From the NCBI GenBank assembly GCA_027627225.1, contig CM051034.1, positions 13,025,261 through 13,089,260 of the forward strand: DNA of 64,000 nt, given 5' to 3'. Both the position numbers and the translations under genes were made by a program. Each line of letters begins with the position of its first letter. The stretch's first letter is position 1. The notes under the pieces are model-generated. The model was not told the DNA's origin. It saw only the letters and a program-made list of their open reading frames with translations, and did no database searches. This document shows positions 11,400-22,892 of the stretch, in pieces. The DNA comes from Congeria kusceri. Its lineage: Eukaryota > Mollusca > Bivalvia > Myida > Dreissenidae.

Positions 11400-12260
11400 A
11401 CACATGGTAACAGATCACAAAAGGACAAGAACACAATATGGTAACACGTAACAATTTACTTTGTGCACGAACATTAGAAGGTAGCACTTACAATTGACTT
11501 TGGACAATAACACAAGATGGTAACACGTTACAATTGACTCTGGACATGAGCGTAACGTTGTAACGCGTTACAATTTACTTTGGACATGAACGGACCGTTG
11601 TAACGCGTTCCAACATGTAATGCCTTATACTTGACTTTGAACATCAGCAAATAAGATGGTAATGCGTAATTGTCTTTGGACATGAGCATGTAAGTTAGTA
11701 ACAAGTTACAACTGCCTTTGGGCAAGAACATAAGATGGTAACACGTTTTAATTGACATTGGACAAGAAAATCAGATGGTAACTTGTTTCTATGGTCTTTG
11801 ATCATGAGCATAAGATGGTAAAGGGTTACAAGTGTCTTCGGACAAGAACATAAACTGGTAAAGGGTTACAAGTGTGTTTGGATAAGAAAATAACATGGTA
11901 AAGGGTTACAAGTGTGTTTGGATATGAACATACAATGGTAAAGGGTTACAAGTGTGTTTGGGCATGAACATAACATGGTGAAGGGTTACACGTGTATTTG
12001 GACAAGAACATCAGATGGCAAAGGGTTACAGGTGTCTTTGGACATGAGCATCAGATGGTAAAAGGTTACAAGTGTGTTAAAACATGAGACTAAGATAGTA
12101 CAGTGCTACGAGTGTATTTGGTCATAAGCATAAGATGGGAAATTGTTACAAGTTATTAAGACATGAGCATATGATGGTAAAGGGTTTCAAGTATGTTTAG
12201 ACATGAGCATACGATGGTAACAAGTTACTGTTGCCTTTGGGCAAGAACAGCATACGTTTT
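11400..12260. repeat. Decayed tandem array, about 40 bp units, about 21 copies
   Basis: Units follow the pattern ggtaaagggttacaagtg then tgtttggacatgaacataa. The best copies are at 11800-12060. To the left the unit becomes ggtaacacgttacaattgac with tttggacaagaac. Identity falls toward both ends. It starts only about 360 bp beyond the 37-bp minisatellite but shares no sequence with it. Confidence 0.85.
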
Positions 12261-12919
12261 TCACATCGTAGACAAGCGCATAAGAAGAACATTATATGAT
12301 AACTCGTTTTTTTTGTTTCCAAAAAAACATCGCATGGAATCAATTACAGTCAGCAATTACAACTGCATCATAGTACGTTTTGAAATTCGTCGGATAAAAA
12401 CAACAACAATATAATCAAAATTTAGCAAATGTATTTGACCAAGAGCATCACACAGTAAAACAATGTATATTTCGTATGCAACGACTTTGTAAATACCTCT
12501 ATACATTACATTATTTGGGTACGCGTTGCAAATTTCTTTAGACCAGATCATCTCATTTCCGCAAGTGTTAATTCTTTCTGAAGAAGTCAATGTCATTGGT
12601 CATTATTTTATACAATCGTGAAATTTTACCTTATTATTTTACCTTACACATCGCATCAAGACTTAATGTATTTGCACAAGGACAGCATACAGCATGCTGT
12701 ATGACGTTGGTCAAGATCCGTTCAGAAAAATCAACGGATTGTGAATGACTTTGTCAGGGTTTTCTGTACCACGTAGTTCGCGTTATAAAGGCTATCTGCC
12801 AAGCGTTTTACGTAAATGCCGTTGAGTTTGAATAAATAGCTTCCTTAAAACGTGTTAAGTTAAAGAAATCTCAAGATAACACGGTACAAGGGATCTAGCA
12901 AAACAATACACTATGTACT

Positions 12920-13182
12920 GGGTCCGTATTCACAAAGCTCCTTAGGGAAAAATTAAGTCAATTCCTTAAATTCATAAAATTCCTCAAGTCTCTGATTGTT
13001 TCGTGTATACGTCTTTTACCTTTAAAATGTTGTAAACTTTTAAATATTGCTTATATGTTTAGTATTGCAGCCTTCTTTGTACATAAATCATTGGATTTCA
13101 CATAGAAAATTTGATCTAAAATTTTCACTTAAGTACAGCTTAAACTAAGATTTCCCTTAGGTGCTTTGTGAATACCGGCCCT
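12920..13182. mobile_element. TIR MITE, about 260 bp
   Basis: The inverted ends are CCGTATTCACAAAGC (12924) and GCTTTGTGAATACCGG (13163), with inner complementary blocks around CTTAGGG and acttaag. There is no coding capacity. A related but more diverged copy is at 48817-49110. Confidence 0.75.
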
Positions 13183-13949
13183 GATACTTAGTATTTTCTC
13201 AATTATTTGCTTGAAAAGTGCGCCATACGATTTACATTTTGTAAAAGTACATGTATATATTGCTCTTATTTGCCAGTCAATTCAAACAATAGCAATAGAA
13301 TTGCGAGGTTCTTGTTGATCAAAATAATGAGAATTGTGTAGTTGTGCAATAACATGTTATTGTACATCATATAATATACAATATGTTGTCAAGTTTGCTG
13401 TCTGTTAGTTTGTTACAAAATGGGCGATATATATCCATATTTAAATGAAACTCATCACCCTACTAAACGTATCAATCATTAGCATTTAAAACATACACAT
13501 GCGAACATTAGATTACATCAAAAGTGGTTATTTACAAACAATGCTTATCTGATAAAGATACTGCAAGCCTAGAAACGTGCCACTTCTATCATGTTAGTCA
13601 TGTCAACTACTTCCAGGTGTTGAAGATCGCTACTTAATTGTTTAAGTCAACTTACCTTTTGCAAGTCTTAAAATCCTCTTTCAAGAAGCTGGGATGACAT
13701 GGTCCATTTATCAAGTCCGAAGATACATTAATACATTCAGAACAGCGTAAACAAATAATCAGTTAATAACTTTCAAATAGGACATGCTATATTTCAGCGA
13801 CAACCTTTCTGATTACCATACGAACAATTAAAACCTCTAATGAATTGCTGGTTTAACATAGGTCACAACACAGCATATTTGGATCATAAAACAAAACATA
13901 CAATGTAACGTAATCGAGCAAACATGTTAACTAGAGTTGAACGAAGAAA

Positions 13950-13985
13950 GCACATCACGTGACCATTTCAAAATGGCGACGTGCA
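13950..13985 (+). promoter_or_regulatory. E-box plus YY1-like motif cluster
   Basis: TCACGTGAC (13955-13963, USF-type E-box) is followed by CAAAATGGCGAC (13969-13980), which resembles the YY1/initiator motif of TATA-less animal promoters. The embedded ATG opens only MATCRLC before a stop, though CAG/GTTGTG could act as a donor after 14 nt. Motif-only evidence. Confidence 0.25.
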
Positions 13986-14531
13986 GGTTGTGTTAGGAGA
14001 TACAGCTATTTGCTTACTTGATTGAGTTCCCTGTTTACAACATAGGATGGCAAATTTCACTCAAATCTAGTCTTGAAGTAGACCGATGGTAATTTTTATA
14101 ACCAGTATATACATTCCACTCAGATAGGCAAATTGAGCATGTTTTGAAAACGCTCGCAGTAACATGTCTGAATGTAAGCGATAGAATGTCAGCTTTTTTC
14201 ACCAAAATATCAGCTATTGTTTTGTACTTTACATTAGCGTGTCATTTGCGAGACAAATCAATTAATCTTTTAGCATTATCACATTTAACTATACCAAGCC
14301 GCAGGCAAATTTCGTTAATTGTAACATGCCATAACTAATCACTGTTTATAATTGCATTCTATAGTGTGATTGAACATTACATCCAAAGTTTATGACGTAA
14401 AATATGTATTCATCGGTCGAATGCTTAAGAGACTAATCATTTTACTAAAATAGCGTTGACATTGTGTTCCTTTGCAGTTTATTTCTTCGGTATTAAGACG
14501 CGCCTACTCAGTTTAACTGTATTAATCTGAT

Positions 14532-14543
14532 TGCGCATGCGCA
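14532..14543. promoter_or_regulatory. NRF-1-like palindrome
   Basis: TGCGCATGCGCA is a perfect NRF-1 consensus match in AT-rich surroundings, followed by the GC-rich cgccttcggg. No adjacent gene start was found. Confidence 0.25.
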
Positions 14544-15217
14544 CGCCTTCGGGTAGAAGCTAAAGCAAGGTGGCTTGTGCAAATAATTAATGCGAGGCAA
14601 ACGAGGAAAGGAAATAAACTTCACATTAAATTAATTTTCTTTTTAATCTGTTTTGTTTGTGTCATTTTGCTCTGGCTGTTCTGCATAATTATCCCCGGTA
14701 ATTAACATAACATCGGTGTTTATTTTTGCGTTTCTCACAAATCAATCTCACAGGTGTTTTGTGATGAAGAAGGCTTTGTGCCCGGATATCTGGATCAGAG
14801 TCGGTTTCTTGAACTGCACGAGGTGTATTTAATGTTGCATTCTATTATATTTTACGTGTCCGTACAAACGGCATTTTAATTCGCTCGCGATGGAAATAGT
14901 ACAAGAGTTACCAGTGGATAGCATGTTCGACTTTTCAATGAAAGTATTGCAGTTTGTGCAATTGCTTGAACGAAATTGGAGAAACATTTCGATACAAATA
15001 CATAGAAACATAAACACAGATAGTCAGTAAATATTTAAATAGTATGTACTGTTCAATAATAATTATAACGTCAGGAAGGGACTTGTATAAACAACAATGC
15101 TCACCACAGTTAGGGTATTGCAGCATTAGCAGAAAATGGTGACGTAGTTTTGTTATATGCTTAAAGAGATAACCTTATGTAATTGTTAAGTTACTAACAA
15201 GAAATTCTAAGTGAAAT

Positions 15218-15234
15218 GGGGGGGGGGGGGGGGG
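15218..15234. repeat. Poly-G tract, 17 G
   Basis: An uninterrupted run of 17 G on the + strand, capable of quadruplex formation and prone to length error. Confidence 0.95.
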
Positions 15235-15282
15235 CATAAATCATTTGAAATATAAATGTGAACAATGTTGTTGTTTCGAAGT

Positions 15283-15625
15283 GTATAGTCCTTCCGCGCC
15301 TAAGGCTGTAATATGTGAGGAATTTCTATTTGGAAAGGGGCATACATGAGTCATTATACAAATCTAAGTTATGGAGAAAACTGAACGAGAAGCTGATAGT
15401 GTTATATTCAAAGTTTGAAGTTATTATCTTAAGTGGTGTTGAAGTTATGGGACTTTTGAACCTAAGACTAAAATTACGGGGTTCTATCTCAAGTTTTAAG
15501 TACTAAAATTATATAGTAATGTATTGAAGGTATAGCACTTCTGAAACAAAACATTAACCCGAGTTTAAACGCGACGACGATGACGCAGCGAGTAGGAAAG
15601 CGCACATATTATTCGAGTAGTGGAG
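15283..15625. mobile_element. Degenerate tandem-core element remnant
   Basis: The phrases ttggaaaggggcataca and gaagttatgggacttttgaa are core-type text. The end cgacgacgatgacgcagcga with gagtaggaaagcgc resembles the 3' end of the ACAAGAGCTGTC-headed family (compare 32860-32895). The leading block tagtccttccgcgcctaagg is an inverted copy of sequence at 22857-22884. Confidence 0.45.
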
Positions 15626-15633
15626 GTAAAATC

Positions 15634-15885
15634 TAAAGGGACTATTATAATGAAAAATTGGATCCCTATTGCGCTATACATTGTATTATTTGATAGAAGT
15701 GCGATTTACTAAGACAACTCTATTTAAAAAAAAATACACAACAAGATATTTGATAAAAACAAATTAGCAAATAAACTGGACAAAATTAAAACCCCAAGCG
15801 GGTATCGAACTCACGACTTTGGAGCCATACAAAGAAATGACAGAAAACAACGCTTTAACCAACTGCGCTACCATGCTTGGCAAGC
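15634..15885 (-). mobile_element. tRNA-derived SINE
   Basis: The minus-strand tRNA-like head (about 15795-15885) has an A box near tggtagcgcagttgg and a B box gagttcgatacccgc. The two boxes are spread by extra sequence, so it would not fold as a standard tRNA. The element runs leftward to taaagggac at 15636, the tail signature of the family. Confidence 0.7.
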
Positions 15886-15889
15886 AGTC

Positions 15890-16560
15890 GTTTGTAAAGT
15901 ATGGTTATACATAATGCTTACAATTCTGACGTCAAAATGTTAACAGGAAAAGGGCCAAACAAACACAACCCATATTATAAATTGAATTTTATCTCCGAAT
16001 GCGTACACTCTTTTCCCATTTAGGTCCTGAGTTTAGTCCAGTTCCTGCCATTCATTCATATATATTCATATATTTTCTTTTTTTTATATATAAGTGTTAT
16101 TCCACCAACCATTTATTTGTGTTTACACATACAATACGATACTTAGGTAATCGTTAGGTAAACAAACTATTTATGCTTACACATACAATTTGATACTTAA
16201 TTTGAACACGTAGACAAATACTTTGTTAAAACTATTACTAGATCAGATGCTTTTTATTCAACACGTGTATTCTTAATACCCAATATATTTATGTATGTAG
16301 GCTAGCGAAATTACAAAAAGCGGATATCAATTAATTCTATATTTTATATTAATAGCTAAACAAACACGCTTCAGGACTTGTCGGATTCACTCTACAAATA
16401 ATATCTTGTCAAATGCAAACCGCCCACGTTTAGCTGAGATCAATCAAACAGAAATTTGCTGCAGGAAATATTAAAGCCAAAACAATGACTTGCATTGACG
16501 TTTTGAAGATTATTGATTCCGAGTTTCCTCACCTGCGTCACTATTTAAACACTAGCGCGC
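15890..16560. other. Unannotated AT-rich spacer
   Basis: A short direct repeat, acacatacaattygatactta, occurs at about 16125 and 16183. No gene or element boundary is seen. Confidence 0.45.
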
Positions 16561-16564
16561 TATT

Positions 16565-16744
16565 TCAGTTCCAAATCAATTGGGCAACGCTGGGCACATG
16601 CCTTATCAACTGACACCCACTGTGCGTTCGGAGTCCAGGTTTAAGCCCAAGAGCCCTTCTTGACGTGATAGAGCCCAGATGCATTCCTGGGCTGCCCTCC
16701 TTCGCGCGCTGTTGTTCCGACCGAGGAATGTTAAGACTTGCCAT
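16565..16744 (-). other. GC-rich island with a 59-codon frame
   Basis: A conspicuously GC-rich patch at about 16550-16800 carries a minus frame from ATG at 16744 (MASLNIPRSEQQRAKEG) to TGA at 16565-16567. It also contains a small inverted repeat, AGCCCAG/CTGGGCT. No family is recognised and no consensus acceptor precedes it. It could be an exon, a noncoding promoter island for the minus-strand candidate exon at 17149-17308, or chance. Confidence 0.2.
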
Positions 16745-17148
16745 GACATCCGGGCTTTACATTTCTGTACACTGATCGATGCGCGGCCCAGTTAACGAGG
16801 CATGTTCAATATCACTTAAGTACGTGTCATAATTTTGAATTATGAACAAAAAAATAACAAGACTCGCCTACCTGCTTTTAGAAGTGTCATCTTTGTATTC
16901 ATAATGTTCCTTGTATGCTCACTTAGCGTTTTATCTGTATCGAATACTATTATTACTACGCTGTACATCGCTGTTAATTTGATTTATTGCACATGACGGT
17001 TACTGGTAACAAGAAATGGATATTTGTATTTCGAATAAAGAAAGTTGAAATTTTTGGTAAGATACCTTACTTTTATACCAAGGTTTATAGGGTACAGACA
17101 TCATCACTGTTATCTATTGGTATCTTTTACAAATCAGTGTTCACTCAC

Positions 17149-17308
17149 CAGATTGTGAAACAGAATAGCAAACAAAAAACACCGAATATGCATTCGCTCT
17201 GCGCGATTCGTCAACCAGGCGCGCTTGTCTGGCGTCAAGCGGAGGACATATCGAGCACAGCACCGCGGGTAGAATCAGGAGCGCCTGTAAAACCGCGGGA
17301 AAGGCCAT
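17149..17308 (-). CDS. Candidate first exon encoding a signal peptide (unidentified secreted or membrane protein)
   Basis: The minus-strand ATG at 17308 opens 53 codons plus one base, starting MAFPAVLQALLILPAVLC. This reads as a textbook signal peptide with a hydrophobic core to about residue 20 and likely cleavage near PPLDA/R. It is followed by a basic, soluble stretch (RQARLVDESRRANAYS). The exon would end at CTG/GTGAGT (GT at 17148-17147), a strong donor, giving a phase 1 intron, which is common after signal-peptide exons. An in-frame TAA lies upstream. A short out-of-frame upstream ORF (MCFISSARPV) precedes it. The stretch is GC-rich against its surroundings. Downstream exons, expected at lower coordinates, were not found and the family is unknown. 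Confidence 0.35.
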
Positions 17309-17581
17309 CAAACCGGCCGAGCAGACGATATAAAACACATATTAGATAAATTGTAAGCACAAATGATTCCAACATGAAAGACGCAACGTCAATCATCTAG
17401 GTGTTCTTTTTAAACTCACTCATTATTTGTGGCCTTTTGCACGGAAGTAACGCGGCATATTTCTTCTCCGGGCAAATATTCTCTAGTTATCATTAAAACA
17501 TTGTTTGCAGACTGATAAATACCTATATTTTGCCTCAAGTGCTTAAGGCTGGAGTACCTAAATAATTATTTATGTACGATT

Positions 17582-17937
17582 AGGGGCGTAGCTTGGGTTC
17601 AAAAAATGTATAGGCACAAAAGGCGGAATCTACAAAATGACGCTGTAAGCGATAATTTGGGCCAGGAGAGTTTATACTCGTTCGTGGCTACACACAACTC
17701 ACTTCAGCTAAACCCCGATTCTACAAAATAATTTTAAAATAAGCGTGTGTTTCATGAAATTTGTTTCATATTGACGTAATCGACTCGCTAAACAGTGAAG
17801 TATCAACACAGCCAAGAGAGATCCCCTCAACCCCATCCCCCCTCTTGTTTTTATTGCATTTTTGGCATATTTACATTTTTAATCTCCGGAAAAAATGTAT
17901 AGGCATGTGCCTAGTCCCTAAAGGAAACTACGCCCCT
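17582..17937. mobile_element. TIR MITE, 356 bp
   Basis: The ends AGGGGCGTAG and CTACGCCCCT are inverted, as is the inner pair atgtataggcac / gtgccta. There is no coding capacity. The TIR style suggests a hAT-like parent; no clear target duplication is visible. Confidence 0.7.
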
Positions 17938-18696
17938 GACGACCAATTGAAATATTGCCTATTTATTCATATATAGTACATGGGTATGTCTTGCATTTAG
18001 ATAACGAGGGTTGAAAACCACAAGGTACTAACTACCATTGAAATAACTAGCAGATTTTCAACACTCGATATTTAAATTAAGAGACGACGAACGAAAGTTG
18101 CTTTGTCGTACAAGAAACAACATCAGATTCCTGAAACCCTGTAACACACTACTGGATGGAGCGACGAATGTCAGAAGAGAAAGAACTCTGAGTATAGCTG
18201 CCATATATCGTGCAGTAGACCAGAATCATTTGACCAAATTTGGCGAAGGACTACCCAAGCAACATTCATGTGAAGTTTTATCAAAGTTGACTCAGTAGTG
18301 TCAGAGATATCGTTTATGCACGCAGGCATGAATAATTCTATTTGTACAAGGTAACTTCTTTCTTAGTTTGCGCAGTTTGTGTATGACTATATAAACTATG
18401 AAGATGGTCCACATCAAACAAGAAACACTAATCATTGCCACTTGTTATTGGCAAACAATGCACATATATGACTGTTCTCGCATTAGAGACATTTTCACTC
18501 TATTTTTACCACACTGGTAGTTTGTGTATGATATATTACACCAGAGTTGGTGCCCTTTTGATGAAATTAAATGCAGGAATGGACTTTGGCAAGTTATCCT
18601 TTTCTCATCTATTCTGGACCGCACTTACATAGTTTGTGAATAGCGACTAGATCTCGGAGGAAGTCAAATATGGAACCAATCAGACCTGAAACATTC

Positions 18697-18966
18697 GCGC
18701 CCGTATTTACCAACCATTCCTTAGACTGAACGAATAAAGAATAGACTTTGACTTAAGAAAAAAAGTTCTTTTGCAAATATGCTAGGTACCAATGTCGCTT
18801 ATATGATTAAAAAACCTCTATGAATGACGAATGCAAAACTTTGCGTTGTTGAAAACCAAGTAATAGAATCAAGTAATACATTAATAGCGTCTTTAGAATA
18901 AAAGTTTCAAGAATATTCTTTATTCTTAGTCTTACGTCTAGGAATGGGTTGGTGAATACTCGCCCC
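18697..18966. mobile_element. TIR MITE, 270 bp
   Basis: The left end GCGCCCGTATTTACCAACC pairs with the right end GGTTGGTGAATACtCGCcCC. Inner complementary blocks ataaagaata and tattctttat follow. A truncated relative is at 700-850. Confidence 0.75.
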
Positions 18967-18984
18967 GACCATAAACACTCGCGT

Positions 18985-19166
18985 TGTGATTTTGAACTTA
19001 AAACGACGTCGCATTTGTGAAAAGAGCCATGTATGTACCTGTCTTGATGTGCGGTTGTAACTCGTTGTTTCGGTGGTCGAAGAGGTCCGTCACACTTCCG
19101 GTCGTCTGGTACTTCCGCCATAGCTGATGAATGGACTTGTGGTGTTTGTGAAACAAACGGGCAACC
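18985..19166 (-). pseudogene. Tc1/mariner-type transposase, N-terminal fragment, frameshifted
   Basis: On the minus strand from 19166 one frame reads VARLFHKHHKSIHQLW then RKYQTTGSVTDL. This matches the helix-turn-helix DNA-binding start of Tc1-like transposases (the VAR-F...I-RLW-R-TGSV-D pattern). The homology then continues in a neighbouring frame as PLRPPKQRVTTAHQDRYI, the linker and second HTH region, so a frameshift separates the halves. It decays after about 18985. The catalytic domain is missing. Text upstream of 19166 ends in tttcag, resembling a splice acceptor. It abuts the MITE that ends at 18966. Confidence 0.8.
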
Positions 19167-19799
19167 TGAAACAAATAACCGAAATTGTATCATTTGTACG
19201 CGTAAATCAATGGTACACATTGATATAATGTGTTGGAAATATGGAAAATAATACTCACCCGCCGAATCGGAGTGCCAGCAGAATCTCGAATACGTCGTTG
19301 ACGTTATTACACAGGAATGTTTTTATTTTTATAGTTCTCCGTCATTCTGTGAACTGGATGGGAACAATTTGAGAAACTTTGGTAGAGGACAAGTTATGAT
19401 CCCCACGGACACTGCAGTCCCAAGTACGGAAGCTTCGCAAATATGGCATATGTATACAATCATCATTAAACCGAAACAAACATTACAAGGGAGGCTACCT
19501 ACTATATAAACAGGTGTGATCTATTTTGTTATTCCAGTTGCGAGATTCCAAAATGCGTTCATTTGATTATTGTATGTAGCGTGTTTAATTAAGAAACTCT
19601 GGCGTTTGTTGTGTCTTCACGTTGTCCCCGATATTTTAAATGGAGTACAAATATATTTTAGCTTATAAATAACTTACTTAGAACGCATCATTTCGTTTTT
19701 TTCCCTTAATAGTAGAAATTATCGTGTGTCTTATAATTGGAGGTGACATAAATAAAACTACATGTTGTACACACACAAGGATGACCCCATAAACACATA

Positions 19800-20345
19800 T
19801 TTTAGAGAAAGACAAAGAGCGTGTGTCCAACACTAATTATTGCCTCCACAATTTTTCCACTATAGGATATAATTATATGAAAATAAAGTGCCATGATTCT
19901 GCCAAAATTGCTTCCTTTACGATCACCTACAGGTTAAGGTTCTTCAGCTGAAATAGGAGTTGAGTCCACAAAGTGTTGGCAAGTATATATGTACATGTTT
20001 TATAATGGAAACAATGACAAAGGGACAGAAGATTGGTCGCAGCAAGAATTCCTTCCGTTACGATCACCGCACATTAATTAATGTTATTCAGCTGTGAATG
20101 TTTGAGCAAGATCTGCCCAGCAGTTAGAGGAGTTGAGGCCACAACATTTAGGGAAGTATATATTCTATACCGGAAAAATGACAAACGGCCATAATTTGGT
20201 CGCAGCTAAAATTCCTTCCTTTACAATCATTTACACATTAAGGTCCTTCAGCTGTGAAAGTTTGTGCGATATCCGCCCAGCAGTTAAAGTGAGTCGAGGC
20301 CACAAAATTTCGGGACGTACGTACGGACGGGTGCAATGATTAATG
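19800..20345. mobile_element. Tandem-core element, ~150 bp units, three copies
   Basis: Core units share ttggtcgcagc, attccttcc, ttacgatca, cttcagctgtgaa and the phrase cccagcagtta, with copies from about 19890, 20035 and 20185. The element ends near gtacggacgggtgcaatga. The left edge, agacaaagagcgtgt, recurs at 25217-25231, placing both in one family. Confidence 0.6.
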
Positions 20346-20548
20346 CCTCCCACTTTTGCGGAATAAAAACAACTGAAAACAAGTGCTGCGATTCTTATAA
20401 ACTAATAAAATAATGACTTCCACCTGCAATATATCCACTGAAAAATCGCCCATAGCTTACCAGGTTATCGTTTTCCAATGCTATTCGTTTTATATTAAAT
20501 ACATGTAAAATATTTGTACCCTGAATTGCTGTAAAGTGTTACCTGGCA

Positions 20549-20770
20549 TTAAAGGGACTTGTTCACAGATTTTTCGTTTTTTTTTTTTTTTTTTTTCATT
20601 AAATGTTTTAACTGCAAAAATTACAGCATCTGGAACATTATAAAACAAATATTATATAGAGAAAAAGGTTAATTAATTTTTGTTTGCCTTCGCCGGGAAT
20701 CGAACCCGGTATCTTTGAGATCAAAAATCTCATGCGCTCACCACTCGGCTTTAGGCGAGATTTTTTATTT
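20549..20770 (-). mobile_element. tRNA-derived SINE
   Basis: The minus-strand head at 20690-20765 has a near-perfect T arm (CCGGG, ttcgatt loop, CCCGG) and an anticodon arm TGAGA/TCTCA around a seven-base loop with TTT in the anticodon position, suggesting a Lys-type ancestor. The acceptor stem pairs only partly, so it is a SINE head rather than a working tRNA. The tail ends at ttaaagggac (20549). Confidence 0.75.
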
Positions 20771-21509
20771 CTTGGTTCTCGGATCCGCCGAACCGATTTT
20801 TTCCAAAAAGCAAAAAAAAAATATTGTAGAATGTAACAGATATCGTAAAAATTACTAAACGCTGAAGAAATAAAGTTTATGTAATATGCATTGTGACTGT
20901 ATATCGCTTCATATGATCTGCTCTCGGTTATTTTATATTTGCTCTCGGTTGTTTCATACATCATGCAACACTTAGTCAGAAGAAAATACTCAGTAAAACA
21001 ACTTAATATCTAATCATTGTATTAAATACACATTTATAATTTTATATCAATATTATAATTAACAAATGTCATTGGTGTATGTTGATTTATTAATAAGATA
21101 TATATAGTTAGTTTTCACTTCATGAAACATGCTGTATACACATACTGCGATATCTGACATAGGCCCTCAGTGTTCAAGTGTGAGCATATTTTAAGTTTTT
21201 ATATGATAAACACTGCCTTTTTTAATGTTACTATTATTGGTATTAATGTCATGGTTATTATGTAGTGATTAAGTTAATTAATGTTGTGTTATATGATTTT
21301 TGTAAGTAATAATTCATAATGATTTTAATATCACTGCCCAATGACATTTGAGAAATGATAGTCATTAATGTACTCAACTCTGTGTAAGTTTTTCCAAAAA
21401 TGTATGAGAACCAATAAATAAAAAAAACTCTGGCCTTATACATTTGGTTGTGTATTTTAACGATATATACATGTGTTGTCCAAAATACCGATGAAAAGCG
21501 TTACAAACG

Positions 21510-22108
21510 ATGGAGGGCAAGTTGGTTCCTTATTCCTGGTTCCTTATTCGAATAAGGAACTATTCCTTATTCAAACTATATATTTGATATCATTTTAAAA
21601 CGATTAAGAATACATAAAAGTCGGTAAATCGGAACAATAGTTCAATTAATCAGCACCTATATTAATTTCACGAATAAGGAACTGGTTCCTTATTCCTTAT
21701 TCAACACCGAATAAGATACTGAAACTGTAGTGCAACAAGTACATGTACTATATCGTTCCAACAGATTACCAGGAAACTTGATAATAAAAATCATTCGGTA
21801 TAAAACACAAATAATTTATTAACAGTTAAAATATATATTAAATGAATAAGGAACAAGGAACTGGTTCCGTTTTCCTTTTTGAAACAGAATATAATTCTGT
21901 GTTCATGTTCGCTAACATTGCCGTACATGATCATGAAGCATGGAATTAATATAGGAGCCGATTAATTTAACTATTGTTCCGATTTACCTTAAGACCTTTA
22001 TGTATCCTTATTCGTTTTAAAATGACATCAAATATATCTAGTTTGAATAAGGAATAAAATCCTTATTCGAATAAGGAACCGGGAATAAGAAACCAACTTA
22101 CCCTCCAT
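21510..22108. mobile_element. 599-bp foldback element with ~155 bp TIRs and 9-bp target duplication
   Basis: The left arm (21510-21667, starting ATGGAGGGCAAGTTGG) and right arm (21944-22108, ending CCAACTTACCCTCCAT) are imperfect inverted repeats over their whole length. TTACAAACG occurs immediately outside both ends (21501-21509 and 22109-22117). Internal palindromic ccttattcgaataagg motifs add secondary structure. No protein is encoded. Long TIRs with a 9-bp duplication are typical of Mutator-like (MULE) non-autonomous elements; that class call is inference. Confidence 0.85.
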
Positions 22109-22319
22109 TTACAAACGCTTTATAATTTTATCCATATCGATTGATAATTATCCATAAACGAAACTATATTTCCAATGTACTTCTTAGTCACGAGTGTTAT
22201 TTTGCTTTTTGTATATAATGTATAATTTATTTTTGGAATCTGACAAAACGTTTGAAAATTGTCAATTTGGCAAACTGTGAACAGGTCCCTTTAATGCATA
22301 AATGTACATTTAAAGGTAA

Positions 22320-22706
22320 TTGTTCTCTGTATCCATAGGAAACGTACAATACTTTCCAAATTTACTCCTCGTACGAAAATCATGTGCTAGTAACAAGCAA
22401 AATGCTGAAGAAGAAACACTCATTGGCAATGATAACAACGTACAGTGCCAGTGTAGCACCGGTCGATCACCTGGCTGTAAACGGTGTTGTAGTGTAGTGA
22501 TACATTCATTATATGGAAAAGTAACCTCTCCTGAGGGCAGTGGTGTCAATCAAAACCAAAGGTCTTTAGAATTTGGGTGGCGGGCCACACACCGATTTTG
22601 TTTTGGAAATTGGTCCATTACTTTCATTTTTATCGAATTGAATAAAAAAATATCTGATTTAAATTTGGAAGTGGGTCACATAAGGCACACTCGGATATGC
22701 ATTTAA
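22320..22706. other. Overlapping open frames on both strands, unassigned
   Basis: The + strand shows 128 open codons with a Cys cluster (VQCQCSTGRSPGCKRCC) after a good polypyrimidine/acceptor-like tgttctctgtatccatag. The minus strand shows an overlapping open frame (EVTFPYNECITTLQHR to FPMDTENNYL, stop at 22310) after the acceptor-like actgccctcag. Either could be a terminal exon but not both. Neither family is recognised and the + frame lacks an early ATG. Confidence 0.2.
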
Positions 22707-22892
22707 TAACCGAGCCAACTAGAGTCGATATCAAACACCGTCAACAGAATCGTTTAACCAGTCATCTTCATCAAACAACGAAGCCCTAGCTGCCTTTCTT
22801 CACGGATATAAGACATCGTCAATAGGGCTTGGGCGAATACTCTAGTATCGGGTCGGGTCCTTAGGCGCGGAAGGACTATAAACCCCGAAAGA

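Larger units (their letters stand above)
13190..15215. other. Unannotated spacer with two promoter-like spots
   Basis: No element ends or convincing exons are visible. The two notable motif clusters at 13950-13985 and 14532-14543 are listed separately. Short chance frames are present. Confidence 0.4.
20547..22296. mobile_element. 1.75 kb segment bounded by inverted SINE-tail repeats
   Basis: Left CATTAAAGGGACTTG...CAG (20547-20568) and right CTGTGAACAGGTCCC...ATG (22275-22296) are inverted copies. The bounded segment holds a SINE at its left and a 599-bp foldback element. It could be a composite unit or simply two facing SINE-type ends. Confidence 0.5.

Noticed and set aside
20690..20765. 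Functional tRNA-Lys gene
   Set aside because: Good T and anticodon arms but the acceptor stem pairs at only about four of seven positions, and it heads a SINE with the family tail.
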